Assembly (NCBI GenBank): GCA_900546275.1
Contig: URCH01000001.1
Location: forward strand, 124,001-188,000
Length of the DNA: 64,000 nucleotides
Direction: 5' to 3'
Origin: an uncultured Mycoplasmatota bacterium
GTDB lineage: Bacteria; Bacillota_I; Bacilli_A; RF39; UBA660
The notes under the pieces are model-generated. The model saw only the letters and a program-made list of their open reading frames with translations. It was not told the DNA's origin and did not search any database. Positions 9,062-20,064 of this stretch are shown piece after piece. Position 1 is the first letter of the stretch; every line of letters begins with the position of its first letter. The translations under genes were made by a program, and so were the position numbers.

Positions 9062-9996
9062 TCTACACCCTCCATATCTATAATAAACTTGTCCATAAGT
9101 AAATTTAAATTTAAATTATATTTTATTTTTTCTTTATATTCCAATAGAATATTTAATTGATTACACAATTTATTTATGCTATTTTTAATAATTATTTCAT
9201 CTAATATTTCATCACTATAGTTACTAATTTTTAGTTTTTGTTCTATCATTTTTTTATATAGTACAATCATATAACTAAAACCAAATAAGTAATCTTCTTT
9301 TGTTGTTAAAAAATTATTCCAATATTTATTTACATATAATATAGTATCTTTTCCACAATCATAAATTTCTTTTATAAATTTTTTTATTGAATTAAACTTT
9401 TCTATATTTGTTTCATCATTTATAAATTCATCTGGATTTTCAATTGATAGCATGTCCAACAATTCTTTTTCAGGCGAATTATTAATCTGCTTTACTTGAC
9501 GCATTTTTAATATTTGACAACGTGATAATATTGTATTTAATAATAAATCTTTACTTGGTGTTATCAATATAGCAATTATATTAGCTTCTGGTTCTTCTAA
9601 AAACTTTAATAATGTTGCTGATGAAGAATCATTTAGTTTTTCTGCTTCTTCTATAATATATACTTTGTTTGAAGATTCAACTGACTTTAAACTAAATTCT
9701 TTTTGAAGATCACTGATTTGTTCTTTTTTTATTTGTAACGTATCGGTTTTTAATACTTTTAATTCTGAAAAGCAATTATCATCTATTCTTTGACATTGTG
9801 TACAGTTATTGCAATTTTCAATTTTAGATTTATGATATGGGCACAACAAAAATTTTGCAAAAGAAACAGCAAAATTAAATCCAGCAGGATTATAATTTGT
9901 TTCTATTAAATATGCATGAGATATTTTATTTTTATTTACCGAATTAACAATCATTTTATACAAAATAGGTTGTTTTTCTTTATAATCTTCAAGCAT
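9058..9996 (-). CDS. holB: DNA polymerase III delta' subunit
   Basis: A 312-residue AAA+ clamp-loader subunit. It has SHAYLIE near residue 26, a zinc-binding cysteine cluster (CPYHKS...CNNCTQC, about 55-72), VYIIEEAEKLNDSSSATLLKFLEEPE (the lid/Walker B region, about 108-135), and SRC at sensor 1. As is normal for delta', there is no functional P-loop. An in-frame extension to 10050 exists, but GGAGG is 8 nt from the ATG at 9994-9996, so that start is chosen. It overlaps ricT by 4 nt and follows bofA closely. Confidence 0.92.
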   Translation of the reverse strand: MLEDYKEKQPILYKMIVNSVNKNKISHAYLIETNYNPAGFNFAVSFAKFLLCPYHKSKIENCNNCTQCQRIDDNCFSELKVLKTDTLQIKKEQISDLQKEFSLKSVESSNKVYIIEEAEKLNDSSSATLLKFLEEPEANIIAILITPSKDLLLNTILSRCQILKMRQVKQINNSPEKELLDMLSIENPDEFINDETNIEKFNSIKKFIKEIYDCGKDTILYVNKYWNNFLTTKEDYLFGFSYMIVLYKKMIEQKLKISNYSDEILDEIIIKNSINKLCNQLNILLEYKEKIKYNLNLNLLMDKFIIDMEGVE

Positions 9997-10013
9997 ACTA
10001 CACACCTCCAAAA

Positions 10014-10202
10014 TTAAAAAGCTATCAAGAATATAGCAATAAAACCACAAAGTGCATGAACATCAAATAATGTAACAAAGAATATTGTAATAATATTTAT
10101 TGGAATTATTACACCAAGTGGGGATGCAATTAAATTAAATCCATATAACAAAAAGCAAGTTAAAATTATTTTTTTTAATATTTTAAAGATTTTTTTTAAC
10201 AT
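10014..10202 (-). CDS. bofA: BofA-like pro-sigma-K processing inhibitor family protein
   Basis: A 62-residue membrane protein with two hydrophobic helices, starting at the ATG 10200-10202 after GGGTGA (a GTG nine nt further up is part of that site). The core ASPLGVIIPINIITIFFVTLFDVHALCG matches the BofA family (glycine-rich helix then Asn/Thr). BofA holds the SpoIVFB protease inactive in the forespore outer membrane of Bacillus. The position just downstream of recR is that of bofA in Bacillus. Whether SpoIVFB and sigma-K are present cannot be seen here. Confidence 0.82.
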   Translation of the reverse strand: MLKKIFKILKKIILTCFLLYGFNLIASPLGVIIPINIITIFFVTLFDVHALCGFIAIFLIAF

Positions 10203-10240
10203 TTTATTCACCCAATAAATATTATGACAGTATTAAAACT

Positions 10241-10843
10241 TTATTCTGATATTTTCATACGATTATCAAAAGCTAATTCCAAAGTAAGTGAATCGAGATA
10301 TTCCATATCGGCACCCATTGGAACACCATGGGCTATTTTTGTAATAACAACATTTTCTTTTGACAATATTTTTGATATATATAATGCTGTTGTTTCTCCT
10401 TCTATACTAGGTTTAACAGCGATTATTATTTCTTTAATATTTTCTTTTTTTACTCTATCCAACAAATTTGAAATATTTATATCCTCTGGAGTAATATTAT
10501 CAAGTGGCGATATTAGACCACCAAGTACATGATATTTTCCATTAAAAACTCCTATTTTTTCAAAAGTGATTAAATTTTTAGGTTCTTCTACTATACATAA
10601 AACTCCTGTATCACGTGTTTTATCTGAACATATTTCACATATTTCTGTTTCTGATAAATTATTACAAATGGAACATTTTCTAATTTTTGTTTTAGTAGCT
10701 AATAAATTTTCTGCAAAAAACTTTACAATATCTGAATCTAATTCTAAAACAGAAAGTGCCATTCGTTCGGCTGTTTTTTCACCTATTCCTGGTAATTTTT
10801 TAAAACTTTCTATTAAATTATTAATTGTTCGTGGATAGCCCAT
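10241..10843 (-). CDS. recR: Recombination mediator RecR
   Basis: A 200-residue protein with an N-terminal helix-hairpin-helix (LPGIGEKTAERMA, about 17-29), a four-cysteine zinc finger (CSICNN...CEIC, about 57-72), and a TOPRIM domain with VEEPKNLITFEKIGVFNGKYHVLGG (about 84-110). RecR with RecO loads RecA at gaps. It is coupled to ebfC by a one-base TAATG overlap, the conserved dnaX-ebfC-recR arrangement. Confidence 0.96.
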   Translation of the reverse strand: MGYPRTINNLIESFKKLPGIGEKTAERMALSVLELDSDIVKFFAENLLATKTKIRKCSICNNLSETEICEICSDKTRDTGVLCIVEEPKNLITFEKIGVFNGKYHVLGGLISPLDNITPEDINISNLLDRVKKENIKEIIIAVKPSIEGETTALYISKILSKENVVITKIAHGVPMGADMEYLDSLTLELAFDNRMKISE

Positions 10844-11139
10844 TAAAACAAACCTGGCATTCCTTGTGTATATTTACCCATTTTATTTTCAGTTTCTTTG
10901 TCTATTTTATTCATCGCATCATTTATAGCCACTACAATCATATCTTGTAACATTTCAATATCATCACTTGATAATTCTTTTTCTTCGATCATTATTTCTT
11001 TTATTTTTTTATTTCCATATACACTTACCTTTACAAAAGATGATTCTCCTGTAAAAACTGTTTCATCTATTATTTTTTTTGTTTCCATCATTTCTTTTTG
11101 TAGCTTTTGAGCTTGTTTCATCATTGCTTGTATATTCAT
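10843..11139 (-). CDS. ebfC: YbaB/EbfC nucleoid-associated protein
   Basis: A 98-residue protein of the YbaB/EbfC DNA-binding family, with a helical N-terminus rich in Met/Gln/Lys (MMKQAQKLQKEMM) and the typical ending around MPGLF. It lies between dnaX and recR as in nearly all Bacilli. A 12-residue upstream extension is in frame, but AAAGGA is 9 nt from the ATG at 11137-11139, so the shorter form is preferred. Confidence 0.92.
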   Translation of the reverse strand: MNIQAMMKQAQKLQKEMMETKKIIDETVFTGESSFVKVSVYGNKKIKEIMIEEKELSSDDIEMLQDMIVVAINDAMNKIDKETENKMGKYTQGMPGLF

Positions 11140-11156
11140 TTTAAATTTTCCTTTCT

Positions 11157-12827
11157 CTATACATATTCTATACAATCACTAAATTGTTCTTGTATTTCAT
11201 TTTTGTTTTTTAATATTTTTTTATATACATCTAATTCTTCTATGACATTTAAATCATATTCATATTTTTTTTGTTTACTATTAAATTCGTTTTTAATTAT
11301 TGTCCAATCCTCTAAAAAAGTTGAAATTATTTTTAAATTTTGTCCCGTTGACTGTTCCAAAATATATTCGATTAAAGGAATATTTTCGTTAAATGTCTCA
11401 GAGATTGATTTTTCTTGAAAAACTAATATAATCGAATCTTTATTTGCGGCTTTAACTTGTGAATCTAATAGTAATGAAATATATTTACCATAGCTTTGAC
11501 TAAATATATTATTTTTTAATGATTCAAATAATTTTCTAAATTCTAATATTTTGCTTTTATTTAAATCGGCAAGAACATTATTTATTCGTTGTTTCTTAAA
11601 TTTTTCGTATTTTTCATATGATGTTATTTCATATTCAAAAATTTCATCGGTAGTATCTTTGTGTGCTTTGTACGCATTGTCTATTTTGTCTTGTGTTTTC
11701 TCATTTTTCTTTATGTTATTTTCGTTAACATTGGCATTATTATTTTTTTTAAGAGTTTGCATTATTTTAATAAGTGCCAACTCCAACAAAATTTTGGGGT
11801 TTGTTGTATTAATAAATTTGTAATTAGTATCATTTAGTATTTCTATACTTAATATTAATTTCTCATTTTCAATATCTTGATACTTTTCATAATAAGACTT
11901 TTTGTTTGTTATTTGTGAAAAATAATTAGGTGTTTCTTTTAAAAGAATTATATTTTCAAGAAATTTTATAGTTTGTTCTGTTATTTTTTTTATGTTTATT
12001 CCATTTTCATCATAATTATTTAATAAACATAAAGTTTCATCTAATTTCAAATTTAAAATATTATTTACAAATTCATTTATACTATTAAAATTTAATGTAC
12101 CACTTACCTCATGTACGTCTTTTTCTGTAATATTAGACTGTAAATCAGAATATGCAATTACTTGATCTAATAAACTAATTGAGTCACGCATACCACCATC
12201 ACTCAAAACGGCAATCTCATGTAATGCATCTTCATCTATTGATATATTTTCTTGATTTGAAATATATTTTAATCTGTTTACAATTTCTTTATCTGATATT
12301 TTTTTAAAATCAAAACGCTGGCATCTTGATAAAATCGTACTTGGAATTTTATGAGGTTCTGTAGTAGCCAATATAAATATAGCGTGGCTTGGTGGTTCTT
12401 CTAAAGTTTTTAATAAAGCATTAAAAGCACCTGTGGTTAACATATGTACTTCATCTATAATATATATTTTAAATTTACTATAAGTAGGTACTAATGAAAC
12501 TTTATTACGAATTTCACGTATTTCATCTACACCATTGTTTGAAGCAGCATCTATTTCTATTATATCAGTGTTTTGTTTTAAATTAGTTTTTGTACAACTT
12601 ACACAAACATCACAAGGAACGGTATCATTTGGATTTAAACAATTAATTATTTTAGCAAAGGCCTTAGCCATACTTGTTTTTCCTGTTCCCCTTGGTCCTG
12701 TAAACAAATAAGCATGTGTGATTTTATTATTTTTAATTGAATTTAATAGTGTTTTTACAATAACATCTTGTCCCACTATATCATTTAAATTACTAGGGCG
12801 ATACTTTCTATATAATGCCTGATACAT
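11157..12827 (-). CDS. dnaX: DNA polymerase III subunits gamma/tau
   Basis: A 556-residue clamp-loader ATPase. Walker A FTGPRGTGKTSMAKA is at about 42-56, a zinc site CDVCVSC near 76-82, Walker B IIDEVHML near 118, and SRCQRFDFKKIS (sensor/arginine finger) near 168. Domain III ends near residue 360, where the gene has a run of eight adenines (11743-11750 on the plus strand as Ts). Slipping one base back there gives an immediate TAA, so a short gamma-like form is possible. The C-terminal tau part is Lys/Asn rich. GAGGTG precedes the start. Confidence 0.96.
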   Translation of the reverse strand: MYQALYRKYRPSNLNDIVGQDVIVKTLLNSIKNNKITHAYLFTGPRGTGKTSMAKAFAKIINCLNPNDTVPCDVCVSCTKTNLKQNTDIIEIDAASNNGVDEIREIRNKVSLVPTYSKFKIYIIDEVHMLTTGAFNALLKTLEEPPSHAIFILATTEPHKIPSTILSRCQRFDFKKISDKEIVNRLKYISNQENISIDEDALHEIAVLSDGGMRDSISLLDQVIAYSDLQSNITEKDVHEVSGTLNFNSINEFVNNILNLKLDETLCLLNNYDENGINIKKITEQTIKFLENIILLKETPNYFSQITNKKSYYEKYQDIENEKLILSIEILNDTNYKFINTTNPKILLELALIKIMQTLKKNNNANVNENNIKKNEKTQDKIDNAYKAHKDTTDEIFEYEITSYEKYEKFKKQRINNVLADLNKSKILEFRKLFESLKNNIFSQSYGKYISLLLDSQVKAANKDSIILVFQEKSISETFNENIPLIEYILEQSTGQNLKIISTFLEDWTIIKNEFNSKQKKYEYDLNVIEELDVYKKILKNKNEIQEQFSDCIEYV

Positions 12828-12884
12828 ATTTCACCTCATTTCATATATATTATAACATTAAATTTTTTATTTTAAGACAAAAGA

Positions 12885-13301
12885 TTATCTTTTATTTTGA
12901 AAAAATTTTTGTAAAAGTTGAGCTGATTCAAGTGTCATATTACCCTTTACTATTTTAATTTTTTTTGTATCTATTTTATTCAAATATCCAAATTTTTCAT
13001 TTTCTATTGCATAATAAATTTTTTTTATTCTGCTTTGAATAATTGCACCTGTACACATCATACAAGGTTCCATAGTTATATATATTTCACAATCATCTAA
13101 ATGCCACGTTTTTAATTTTTTACAAGCTTTTTCAATTGCAATAATTTCAGCATGTTTAGTTGTACATTGATATTTTTCTTTTTTATTATATGCCTTAGAA
13201 ATTACAACATTATCTTTAACAATTACAGCACCAACTGGAACCTCTCCATTTTCATAAGCTTTTTCAGCTTCTTTATATGCGATTTTCATATATTTTTCCA
13301 T
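12885..13301 (-). CDS. tadA: tRNA adenosine-34 deaminase
   Basis: A 138-residue zinc deaminase that converts A34 to inosine in tRNA-Arg(ACG). The zinc and proton-shuttle motifs HAEIIAIEKA (about 51-60) and TMEPCMMCTGAI (about 79-90) are intact. Length is slightly below the usual ~150-160. AGGTG precedes the ATG. It lies 57 nt upstream of dnaX and directly follows the SRP RNA, as yaaJ, scr and dnaX cluster in Bacillus. Confidence 0.95.
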   Translation of the reverse strand: MEKYMKIAYKEAEKAYENGEVPVGAVIVKDNVVISKAYNKKEKYQCTTKHAEIIAIEKACKKLKTWHLDDCEIYITMEPCMMCTGAIIQSRIKKIYYAIENEKFGYLNKIDTKKIKIVKGNMTLESAQLLQKFFQNKR

Positions 13302-13326
13302 TTAATCACCTTTTTTTCAAAAAAAA

Positions 13327-13397
13327 GCACACGTAATTAGAGGCTCTTAAGGCTGCTGTTTTCCAACTCTGACCTGATTCAAACATAATTACTGTGC
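13327..13397 (-). ncRNA. ffs: Signal recognition particle RNA, minimal 4.5S type
   Basis: Minus strand, about 71 nt. The conserved apical domain is clear: GGTCAG on the 5' side, the GGAA tetraloop, then CAGCAGCC on the 3' side. A closing stem pairs GCACAGTAATTA with TAATTACGTGTGC. Eight Ts follow (13319-13326), so the RNA ends at an intrinsic terminator. The long Alu domain of the ~270-nt Bacillus scRNA is absent. The location beside tadA-dnaX is the same as in Bacillus. A TTGATA-17-TATATT promoter is placed 6-7 nt upstream. Confidence 0.88.
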
Positions 13398-13403
13398 ATT
13401 AAT

Positions 13404-13432
13404 AATATATAATATATTAGACTTTATATCAA
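13404..13432 (-). promoter_or_regulatory. Promoter of the SRP RNA
   Basis: Minus strand TTGATA (13427-13432), 17-bp spacer, TATATT (13404-13409). Its -35 element is only 10 bp from the first parS site. Confidence 0.7.
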
Positions 13433-13442
13433 GTTTTAATGA

Positions 13443-13458
13443 TGTTTCACGTGAAACA
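13443..13458. promoter_or_regulatory. parS: parS site 1
   Basis: Perfect 16-bp TGTTTCACGTGAAACA, the canonical ParB/Spo0J centromere site. First of four sites at an exact 105-bp period. Confidence 0.97.
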
Positions 13459-13547
13459 TATTTCGTTTTTATATTTAAACATTTATAATCCTAAACTACA
13501 TTGAAATTATATCTTGTTTATATATTTAAATTTAATTTTATTATCAA

Positions 13548-13563
13548 TGTTTCACGTGAAACA
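13548..13563. promoter_or_regulatory. parS: parS site 2
   Basis: Perfect 16-bp parS, 105 bp from site 1. Confidence 0.97.
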
Positions 13564-13652
13564 TATTTTATTTTTACATTTAGATATTTATAATCTTAAA
13601 CTATATTGGAATTTAATCTTATTTTTATATTTAATTTAAATTACATTACCAA

Positions 13653-13668
13653 TGTTTCACGTGAAACA
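13653..13668. promoter_or_regulatory. parS: parS site 3
   Basis: Perfect 16-bp parS, 105 bp from site 2. Confidence 0.97.
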
Positions 13669-13757
13669 TATTTTGTTTTCATATTTAAACGTTTATAATC
13701 CTAAACTATATTGAAATTTGATCTTATTTTTATATTTAATTTAAATTACATTATCAA

Positions 13758-13773
13758 TGTTTCACGTGAAACA
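13758..13773. promoter_or_regulatory. parS: parS site 4, within a 32-bp perfect palindrome
   Basis: Perfect 16-bp parS, 105 bp from site 3. The symmetry extends to 13750-13781 (32 bp, no mismatch), unlike the other three sites. Confidence 0.97.
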
Positions 13774-13812
13774 TTGATAATATTTAGTTAATATAAATAT
13801 ATTTAATAAAAT

Positions 13813-13841
13813 AAAATGACGTCATTAATAAACGTCATTTT
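13813..13841 (-). terminator. Terminator of gyrA
   Basis: Minus strand AAAATGACGT (13832-13841 read in reverse) pairs with ACGTCATTTT (13813-13822), 9-nt loop, T-rich tail. Confidence 0.75.
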
Positions 13842-13846
13842 ATATA

Positions 13847-16297
13847 TTAATTATTTTCTAAATTTTCTTTATCAGAATCATCATATTTTTCAACTAACGC
13901 AACAGTACTTACCTTTTGATTATCTTTTAGATTAATTAATCTAACACCTTGTGCAACTCTACCTGTAGAAGAAACCTGATCTAATGGTAACCTAATAATA
14001 ATTCCATTATTAGTAATAATAAGTAAATCACAATCACCTTTTACACATTTAAATGAAACTATATTACCATTTTTTTCAGTTATATTAAGTGCTTTAACAC
14101 CTTTGCTACCTCTATGTGTAATTCTATATTCTTCTACATTAGTTTTTTTACCATAACCATTTTCAGTAACAACTAAAACTTGTTCATCTTTATCAGCTAT
14201 CTCGCAGCCAACACATACTCCGTTTCCAACATCTATTCCTCTTACACCTGATGCAGTTCTATCCATAACTCTTATTTCGTTTTCATCAAATCTAATCATT
14301 CGACCATTTGATGAACCAATTAAAATTTCTTTATTGCCATCTGTTTTTTTAGCAAACAACAAACTATCATTTTCTTTTAATGATATTGCTAATTTACCAT
14401 TTTTTCTTATACTATCAAATTTTGATATCTTAGTTCTCTTAACTAAACCACTTTGTGTACAAAATACAATATATTCGTTTTTATCTTCATTTTCAACGGA
14501 TAACATAGTTGTTACGATTTCATTTTTATCGATAGGTAATAAATTTATTATTGGCAATCCTTTAGATTGTCTGCTAAATTCTGGGATTTCGTATCCTTTA
14601 ATTCTGTATACCTTTCCCTTGTTTGTAAAGAATAATATATAATCATGAGTTTTCATAGTAATAAGATATTTTGCAAAATCTTCTTCATTTGTAGTCATAC
14701 CTTTTATACCTACCCCGCCCCTATTTTGAGTTCGATAAGTTTCACTATTAACTCTCTTTATATATCCTTTATCCGTTAGAGTTACTATTATATCTTCAAC
14801 TGGTATTAAAGATTCATCTTCTATATAATCAATTGAAGTCATATCAATACTAGTTTTTCTATCATCTGAATATTTATTCTTAATTTCCAATAACTCTTTT
14901 TTGATAATATCTAGTACCCTTTGTTCACTACCAAGAATTAACTTTAATTCTTCTATTAATTTTAATAATTCATTTAATTCTTGTTCAATTTTATCTTTTT
15001 CTAAGCCAGTTAATCTACGTAATTTTAATTCCAAAATACTTTCTGCTTGAATCTGAGTAAAATTAAAGCGTAAGATAAGTTTTTCTTTTGCTATCACATC
15101 TGATTTTGATTCTTTAATAATTTTTATTACTTCATCAATGTTATCAAGTGCAATTTTATATCCTTCCAAAATATGAACCCTTTTTTCAGCTTTTTCTAAT
15201 TCAAAACGAGTTCTTCTAATTACAACTTCTTTTTGATAATCTATATATTTTGAAATTATATCTTTTAATGGTAAAGTTTTTGGAACACCATTATCAAGCA
15301 TTAAAAAGATTATTCCATAATTAGTTTGGAAAGAAGTGTGTTTATATAAATTATTTAAAACTACTTGAGGATTTGCATCCTTTTTTAAAGTAATTGTAAT
15401 TTTTACACCATCTTTTAAATCAGTATGATAATCTGATATTCCATCAATAACTTTGGTATGAACTAATTCAGCAACTTTATTTTTTAACTCTAAAGTATTT
15501 ATTCCATAAGGAACCTCATCTATTATTATATAATTTTTTCCGTTATTTTCTTCTATTCTAGCCCTACTACGAATAGTAATTGTTCCTCTTCCTGTTTCAT
15601 AAGCTTTTTTAATTCCAGAATTACCTAATATAACGCCACCTGTTGGAAAATCTGGCCCTTTGATATATTGCATTAATCCTAATGTATCTATTTCTGGATT
15701 ATCTATATAAGCAATACATCCATCTATAACTTCACCTAAATTATGTGGTGGAATATTAGTAGCCATACCAACTGCAATTCCCATTGTACCATTTACCAAT
15801 ATATTTGGAAATTTAGAAGGCAATACAGAAGGTTCTTTTTCAGATTCATCAAAATTTGAAGTAAAATCAACTGTATTTTTATAAATATCGCGTAGTAATT
15901 CCAATGATATTTTTGATAAACGAGATTCCGTGTAACGCATTGCTGCTGCTCCATAACCTTCAATATTACCAAAATTTCCATGTCCATCTACTAAAGGATA
16001 TCTATAACTAAAATCTTGAGCCATTCTAACCATGGCTTCATATATACTTGAATCTCCATGTGGATGATATTTACCCATAACATCCCCAACAATTCTCGCA
16101 CTTTTTTTATGAGGTTTATCTGGAGTATAATTTGATTCATACATTGACCATAAAATTCTACGATGAACAGGTTTTAGTCCATCTCTAAGATCAGGTAACG
16201 CACGTGAAACAATTACACTCATTGAATATTCAAGAAATGAGGATTCTACTTCATTTACTATATTATTTTCTTGTTTTCTATCTCTACTATGATCCAT
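13847..16297 (-). CDS. gyrA: DNA gyrase subunit A
   Basis: An 816-residue type IIA topoisomerase subunit. The winged-helix region has [25 protein letters not shown] (about 71-95; Ser and Glu at the usual quinolone-determining positions). The catalytic Tyr is in AAMRYTES (about 117-124), and a six-bladed C-terminal domain follows. The GyrA box, normally QRRGGKG, reads QNRGGVG here. Pairing with adjacent gyrB and the place by dnaA make it gyrA and not parC. AGGAGG precedes the ATG, 11 nt after gyrB. Confidence 0.96.
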   Translation of the reverse strand: MDHSRDRKQENNIVNEVESSFLEYSMSVIVSRALPDLRDGLKPVHRRILWSMYESNYTPDKPHKKSARIVGDVMGKYHPHGDSSIYEAMVRMAQDFSYRYPLVDGHGNFGNIEGYGAAAMRYTESRLSKISLELLRDIYKNTVDFTSNFDESEKEPSVLPSKFPNILVNGTMGIAVGMATNIPPHNLGEVIDGCIAYIDNPEIDTLGLMQYIKGPDFPTGGVILGNSGIKKAYETGRGTITIRSRARIEENNGKNYIIIDEVPYGINTLELKNKVAELVHTKVIDGISDYHTDLKDGVKITITLKKDANPQVVLNNLYKHTSFQTNYGIIFLMLDNGVPKTLPLKDIISKYIDYQKEVVIRRTRFELEKAEKRVHILEGYKIALDNIDEVIKIIKESKSDVIAKEKLILRFNFTQIQAESILELKLRRLTGLEKDKIEQELNELLKLIEELKLILGSEQRVLDIIKKELLEIKNKYSDDRKTSIDMTSIDYIEDESLIPVEDIIVTLTDKGYIKRVNSETYRTQNRGGVGIKGMTTNEEDFAKYLITMKTHDYILFFTNKGKVYRIKGYEIPEFSRQSKGLPIINLLPIDKNEIVTTMLSVENEDKNEYIVFCTQSGLVKRTKISKFDSIRKNGKLAISLKENDSLLFAKKTDGNKEILIGSSNGRMIRFDENEIRVMDRTASGVRGIDVGNGVCVGCEIADKDEQVLVVTENGYGKKTNVEEYRITHRGSKGVKALNITEKNGNIVSFKCVKGDCDLLIITNNGIIIRLPLDQVSSTGRVAQGVRLINLKDNQKVSTVALVEKYDDSDKENLENN

Positions 16298-16308
16298 ACA
16301 TTAACCTC

Positions 16309-19345
<3,037 letters not shown>

Positions 19346-19469
19346 ACTATGCCTCTTTTCACGTTAAAAATGCTCATTTATAAATTTTATATAAAATAAA
19401 TACTCCTATACACACTTAATATTATAACATAAAAACACATAAAAAGAGTAAAAAATAATATTTTTACCC

Positions 19470-19925
19470 TTAATTTTGAATTAATTTTCTTGTTTTTAAA
19501 ATATTTTCCAATCTTAATGCTCTAAATATTTGATTTTCAAATGAAAATATTGATAAATCAAATTCTAAATTAATTCCATTTTTAAAATTTACTAATACCT
19601 TATTATCATTTTTTATATAATTATTAATATTTTTTAATGATATCCAAGAACAATTATCTAATCTTGGAGAATTCGTAGGAAAAAATATTAATTCTTGCGT
19701 TTCTTCTATTATAATTGGAAGTTTATAACTAACACCTAATATATTTTTTGCACCTTCATATCTTCCCACATAAGAACTACCAAAATATTTACAACTATGA
19801 TTAATTATATCAGCCACACTCTTATTAATTATAAAATTTGAATCATGTTCATATATTTTACTTATATTAGATTCAACTGGTATTATAGCAAGTGTAGACT
19901 TATTTATTTCATAATTATCCAACAT
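19470..19925 (-). CDS. comK: ComK-family competence transcription factor
   Basis: A 151-residue protein that aligns by eye to Bacillus ComK (192 residues). Both have NGATIAVLP / KSTLAIIPVE near the start, the block SCRFFGSSYAGR / SCKYFGSSYVGR (here about 49-60), FPTLSS-type / FFPTNSPRLDNCSWISL (about 81-97), and SFENQVYR / SFENQIFRALRL near the end. ComK is the master activator of DNA-uptake genes. The C-terminal ~40 residues of the Bacillus protein, which carry multimerisation and degradation signals, are missing. It lies between dnaN and recF, in place of yaaA. A strong GGGGAGGTG site and a hairpin leader precede it. Confidence 0.85.
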   Translation of the reverse strand: MLDNYEINKSTLAIIPVESNISKIYEHDSNFIINKSVADIINHSCKYFGSSYVGRYEGAKNILGVSYKLPIIIEETQELIFFPTNSPRLDNCSWISLKNINNYIKNDNKVLVNFKNGINLEFDLSIFSFENQIFRALRLENILKTRKLIQN

Positions 19926-19941
19926 ACTTCACCTCCCCTAT

Positions 19942-19968
19942 ATCTAATTTTCCAAAAAAAAACTAGAT
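19942..19968 (-). promoter_or_regulatory. Hairpin in the comK leader, next to its ribosome-binding site
   Basis: Minus-strand arms 19959-19968 and 19942-19951 pair over 10 bp (one G-U) with a 7-nt loop, ending a few nt before GGGGAGG. There is no T-run after it, so it is not a terminator. Further upstream (about 20017-20038) lies an AAAA-N5-TTTT element like half of a ComK box, which in such AT-rich DNA may be chance. Confidence 0.35.
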
Positions 19969-20034
19969 TTCCTTTTTTATACACTATTTTTTTTGCGAAA
20001 TTTGTTGAATTTTGTAGAAAAAATTAAATTTTTT

Positions 20035-20064
20035 GAAAAAAAAAGAATTAATTAGCCAATTCTT
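20035..20064 (-). terminator. Terminator of dnaN
   Basis: Minus strand AAGAATT (20058-20064) pairs with AATTCTT (20043-20049) and is followed by a run of nine Ts. The dnaN stop codon is in the loop, which separates dnaN from comK. Confidence 0.7.

Larger units (their letters stand above)
13443..13781. repeat. Tandem 105-bp repeat array carrying four parS sites
   Basis: The unit (16-bp parS plus 89-bp AT-rich spacer) recurs with starts at 13443, 13548, 13653 and 13758. The three spacers are similar but diverged by substitutions, while all four parS cores are identical, which suggests selection on the cores. The stretch 13398-13846 holds no gene; besides the array it has the SRP promoter and the gyrA terminator. 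Confidence 0.95.

Noticed and set aside
13443..13781. CRISPR array
   Set aside because: The repeated element is the parS palindrome and the 89-bp spacers are themselves similar to each other, so it is a tandem duplication and not unique spacers. No cas genes are near.
16201..16211. Extra parS site in gyrA
   Set aside because: Only the right half (CACGTGAAACA) matches; the left half does not. Similar half-matches near 5673 (mfd) and 17565 (gyrB) were rejected for the same reason.
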